Shown here: positions 61,518 through 64,000 of the stretch, one piece after another
Numbering within the stretch: position 1 is the stretch's first letter
Layout of the letters: each line of letters begins with the position of its first letter
Source of the DNA: Spirochaetales bacterium
GTDB lineage: Bacteria > Spirochaetota > Spirochaetia > Sphaerochaetales > Sphaerochaetaceae
DNA: 64,000 nucleotides
Direction of reading: 5' to 3'
NCBI GenBank assembly: GCA_017478205.1
Contig: JAFVDZ010000091.1
Location: 1 to 64,000 of the forward strand
Made by a program: the position numbers and the translations under genes
Notes under the pieces: model-generated
What the model was told of the DNA's origin: nothing
Seen by the model: the letters and a program-made list of their open reading frames with translations, nothing else
Databases searched by the model: none

Positions 61518-62364
61518 ATGTGTTCTCGTAAGTCTTCTTGCTGTTCTTCTTGAGAAGCTCAACACCTTCCATCTTCTCAAGGTCCTGATCTCTAGATGCA
61601 TCCTGGAAGGAATACATTGGTTCAAGACAGATATACTGTGCTCTCTTAGGTGCACAAGTCCAGCAGACGAAGGTCTTGAAATCACCCATGTGAACTGTTA
61701 CACCATGTGGTGCATCATCACAGACGAGAGTTACTTCCTCACTCTTGATATTCCACAGTGCGATTGGTCCCTTATCGAGCTCTTTTCTTGTAAGAGGGAG
61801 AGTGTCGCCAACAAGGAAATCCTTCTCGACTTCGAAAACTCCGTTTACCTGATATCTTCTATCGACCTTTTCATTGGCAACAAAAGAAAGAGAGTACTTC
61901 TCGACATCTGTGCCCTTGCCATTCATATCAAGTGAGAAAGCGGGGTGCCAACCATATGTGAAATAGAGGTCGTTATCCTTTGAATCGATTTCAGCCTTTG
62001 CTGTGTATCCATTTTCAAGAAGTGTATAGGTTACTGTCAGAGCAAAGTTGAAAGGATAGCATTTCTTGGTCTCTTCGCTCTCTTCAAGTAGGAAGACAGC
62101 TTCATTTTCCTTCTGACTGACAAGCTTGAACTCTGTATCTCTTGCAAAACCATTATTAGGAATCTTGTAGCTCTTACCCTTGTAGATGATTGTATCATCC
62201 TTGATTGGACCAGTTACAGGGAAAAGAAGAGGTGCTCTTCTGAACCAGTATTCCTTATCTCCATTCCAGATGTACTCGACATTGTCCTTTACAAGGCTCT
62301 GTGGTTCAGCGCCAAGAGTGGAGATAACAAGTTTCGAATTACCATTGGTAAGTGTTACGTTCAT
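61504..62364 (-). CDS. Aldose 1-epimerase family protein (LacX-like)
   Basis: A 286-residue galactose-mutarotase-fold protein: LGAEPQSLVKDNVEYIWNGD, FRRAPLLFPVTGPI, IPNNGFARDTEF with the family His-substitute region, and FTYGWHPAFSLD. It is closer to the LacX/YihR branch than to GalM at 42248. The substrate may be a sugar phosphate or another aldose. AAAGGAG precedes the ATG. Confidence 0.82.
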   Translation of the reverse strand: MNVTLTNGNSKLVISTLGAEPQSLVKDNVEYIWNGDKEYWFRRAPLLFPVTGPIKDDTIIYKGKSYKIPNNGFARDTEFKLVSQKENEAVFLLEESEETKKCYPFNFALTVTYTLLENGYTAKAEIDSKDNDLYFTYGWHPAFSLDMNGKGTDVEKYSLSFVANEKVDRRYQVNGVFEVEKDFLVGDTLPLTRKELDKGPIALWNIKSEEVTLVCDDAPHGVTVHMGDFKTFVCWTCAPKRAQYICLEPMYSFQDASRDQDLEKMEGVELLKKNSKKTYENTFNIF

Positions 62365-62377
62365 TTTGACTCCTTTA

Positions 62378-62412
62378 TTAAAAAAAAGGGGACCTGATGA
62401 TACAGATCCCCT
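62378..62412 (-). terminator. Terminator of the repeat-containing membrane protein gene
   Basis: AGGGGACCT (62387-62395) and AGATCCCCT (62404-62412) form a 9-bp stem with one wobble pair. On the minus strand nine T residues follow. Confidence 0.85.
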
Positions 62413-62426
62413 CGAATTAACTTAAA

Positions 62427-63269
62427 TTAGATAAATAGATTATCTGCTTCCTTCAAAAGAGCGTCACCTGTTGTGAGCTTGTCGCTCTCGACAGAAAGGA
62501 TTGCATAGCAGGCTTCTGGAATTCTATCGACACTAGAATTGATGATCTCTTCTGTCTCATTCTGTGTTGCATGAGGAATGAGGAGAGCAATCTTATCCTC
62601 ACCATTCTTGAAGACATAGCCATACTTTCCATAAAGCTCATTTAAGATATCTTCGTTTACGCTATCTGAAAGCTTGAAGAGAACAACAGCAACTCTGCTA
62701 CCACACCCCTTACAGAAATTGATCTCTTCTTCGATTACCTGATCCTGATCTAGGTAGACTTCTTTTGGCTTTGGATCGCCAACAAGCTTCTCTACAACTA
62801 TCTCTCTTACGATTTCAACTGGGTATTCCTTGATGATTTCCTTTGTGACCTCGACTGGAATTTCCTTGATGACTTCTACAGGAACTTCCTTCTCGACTTC
62901 AACAATCTTTTCAACTTCTACTGGAACTTCCTTTATGACCTCAACTGGAACCTCTCTGTCAACAAACTTCTCAACTTCAACAATCTTTTCTACAGCTGGG
63001 GCAGCCACACTTTCTTCTGCAATCTTTCTCTCTTCGATTTTCTTGCTCTTCTTGCTGTTTCTGCCTCCTTTGATACAGCCGATTTCAAAAAGAATTAGGC
63101 CAACAAGAAGAGGGAAGATAGCAGATAGTGCTTTATAAATCTGCTCGTTATTGATGTTCATTGAAGGAGCAAGATAATTGATGAATACCAGGGCACAAGA
63201 AGCAACGACAATGATTGAAAGAATCAAACTGACAAATACAAGTTTAGCTGTGGTGTGTGGTTTACCCAT
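62427..63269 (-). CDS. Membrane protein with E-V-P-V-E-V repeats and a CxxC motif
   Basis: A 280-residue protein. Two transmembrane helices (about residues 9-32 and 47-66) are followed by a basic stretch (KGGRNSKKSKK). A repeat region (about 94-160) then gives several copies of EVPVEVIKE/VEKIVEVEK-type units. A C-terminal globular part follows, with CKGCG near residue 188. The charged repeat is probably an extended stalk. The C-terminal domain is not recognised. AGGAGG-like GGAGG lies 11 bases before the ATG. Confidence 0.7.
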   Translation of the reverse strand: MGKPHTTAKLVFVSLILSIIVVASCALVFINYLAPSMNINNEQIYKALSAIFPLLVGLILFEIGCIKGGRNSKKSKKIEERKIAEESVAAPAVEKIVEVEKFVDREVPVEVIKEVPVEVEKIVEVEKEVPVEVIKEIPVEVTKEIIKEYPVEIVREIVVEKLVGDPKPKEVYLDQDQVIEEEINFCKGCGSRVAVVLFKLSDSVNEDILNELYGKYGYVFKNGEDKIALLIPHATQNETEEIINSSVDRIPEACYAILSVESDKLTTGDALLKEADNLFI

Positions 63270-63341
63270 TTTTTAATAGCCTCCAGTTGGAAGTATGTAC
63301 ATAAAGATACTCATTAATTATTATAGGGAATAGGATTTCTA

Positions 63342-63854
63342 ATGACAATAAAAAAACTTGCAATTATTGCTTTATACATAACTCTTTCATTCATTTTTCT
63401 TACTTTAACCTGTGGTGAGGACGGTTTTCTTGTGACAAGAGGCCTTGAAAAAAGATATGAAGAGCTCGAAAAAAGAAGTGAGCTTTACAAGGTTGAAATA
63501 GAGACTCTTGAAAATCAGATAGAAAACAGCAAAGGGGATGGCTTAAAGGATTTAGCTCATTTTATAGGATTTGAAAAGACAGGAGAAAAGGTTTTCTACT
63601 TCGATTCAAGTGATGAAGATTTGAAAAAAGATGAAGTGATAGTGGAGGAAAGTGATCAAGTGTTTACTGGAATGTCTAAACTTCTGATTGTTTTTTTGAG
63701 TCTCCTTTGTGGAATGATCCTTTTCCTTTTGCAGACACTTTTTCATTATCTATTATCTATGAGAGTTGGTTCCAAACACTTCTTTGATAATCCAACAAGG
63801 GCAAATAGAGCAAAAAAAGAGAGGAGAGATAGCTATGATGACATCGATTTTTGA
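63342..63854 (+). CDS. Two-helix membrane protein with coiled coil
   Basis: A 170-residue protein: an N-terminal membrane helix or signal (KLAIIALYITLSFIFLTLTC), then a coiled coil (RYEELEKRSELYKVEIETLE, then NQIEN), an acidic linker and a second membrane helix (LLIVFLSLLCGMILFLLQTL), with a basic C-terminal tail. The first part recalls FtsB/DivIC septum initiators, but the second helix does not fit, so that identity is uncertain. It overlaps the tsaC start by 20 bases. Confidence 0.6.
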   Translation: MTIKKLAIIALYITLSFIFLTLTCGEDGFLVTRGLEKRYEELEKRSELYKVEIETLENQIENSKGDGLKDLAHFIGFEKTGEKVFYFDSSDEDLKKDEVIVEESDQVFTGMSKLLIVFLSLLCGMILFLLQTLFHYLLSMRVGSKHFFDNPTRANRAKKERRDSYDDIDF

Positions 63855-64000
63855 TTTTGATGAAAAAGATATAGAGAAAAAGGTTGCAAAATTGATAAAT
63901 GAAGGGAAGGTTGGAATCATTCCCTGTGATACCATCTATGGAATCAGCGCCAGAGCTGACAAGGAAACAGCTGAAAGAATTCTTGAAATCAAGAGAAGAC
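63835..64000 (+). CDS. tsaC: L-threonylcarbamoyladenylate synthase (Sua5/YrdC/TsaC), 5' part
   Basis: The frame runs off the right edge after 55 residues. The start is ATG 63835 or 63838 behind GAGGAGA. The sequence VAKLINEGKVGIIPCDTIYG then ISARADKETAERILEIKRR matches the N-terminal YrdC domain, where the PxDTxYG motif and the later KxR bind substrate. The enzyme makes the threonylcarbamoyl-AMP used for the t6A modification of tRNAs. Confidence 0.85.
   Translation, partial: MMTSIFDFDEKDIEKKVAKLINEGKVGIIPCDTIYGISARADKETAERILEIKRR

Noticed and set aside
1-64000. CRISPR arrays, rRNA genes, prophage or intact insertion sequences.
   Set aside because: I saw no regularly spaced repeats, no rRNA sequence and no transposase, integrase or reverse transcriptase motifs in any long frame.

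Overview
The window looks like a chromosomal segment of a host-associated spirochaete, most likely of the Sphaerochaeta/Treponema side of the phylum. This is inference from the low-to-moderate GC content, the many short lipoprotein-type signal peptides (including one ending LFASGAGEK), the gene orders tilS-ftsH-lepA and ctc-pth, and MurE without the canonical DNPR signature. I see no rRNA, no CRISPR array, no prophage and no intact insertion sequence. Most of the segment is dense, mostly operonic housekeeping DNA, with a few accessory islands.

Layout. 1-290 is the 5' end of a substrate-binding protein gene (minus strand). 291-790 is a mostly non-coding stretch with two hairpin terminators. 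791-4940 holds a TetR regulator and a pair of half-size ABC transporters. 5150-6629 holds a very acidic small protein and a lipoprotein. 6837-10276 is a compact four-gene operon: PHP phosphoesterase, AAA ATPase, RloB-like protein and a 7-TM LuxR regulator. 10342-14435 is gltX-glyS-tyrS. 14977-20597 (minus strand) holds a GMP synthase ATPase subunit, an aldo/keto reductase and the hexuronate operon uxuA-gntR-uxuB. 20716-28762 holds an M48 protease, a threonine aldolase, an RpiR regulator, azlCD, an acyl-CoA synthetase, ispE and spoVG. A tRNA-Gln(UUG) follows at 28809.

29248-30835 is a broken two-domain DUF1566 (C-type-lectin-like) lipoprotein gene with strikingly divergent domain ends. A candidate promoter-hairpin-terminator RNA unit follows it. 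31167-37551 is ctc/rplY-pth-tilS-ftsH-lepA. 37629-42119 holds a GH114-like lipoprotein and a second pair of half ABC transporters. 42248-51135 is galM-udk, yidD, yaaA-yqeC-xdhC/yqeB, proA-proB, a glycosyltransferase-like protein and a murein amidase. 51132-55643 (minus) is def, pncB, serS, proC and trmL. 55726 to the end holds uppP, dinB, murE, a beta-barrel-like protein, hemA, an aldose epimerase, two membrane proteins and the start of tsaC.

How genes work together. The two ABC pairs, 37 kb apart, share a near-identical palindrome (GTTAGC-N4-GCTAAC) upstream, which suggests a common regulator, possibly the TetR at 791-1360. The AAA ATPase/RloB pair has the architecture of the AbiL/RloA-RloB type of defence module, but the ATPase has altered catalytic motifs and the pair is co-transcribed with a membrane-bound LuxR regulator and a phosphoesterase. 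YqeC and an XdhC-YqeB fusion imply a selenium-dependent molybdenum hydroxylase encoded elsewhere. Several genes have a -10-like box 6-7 bases before the ATG and no Shine-Dalgarno sequence, so leaderless transcription may be common here. Five convergent gene pairs overlap at their 3' ends.
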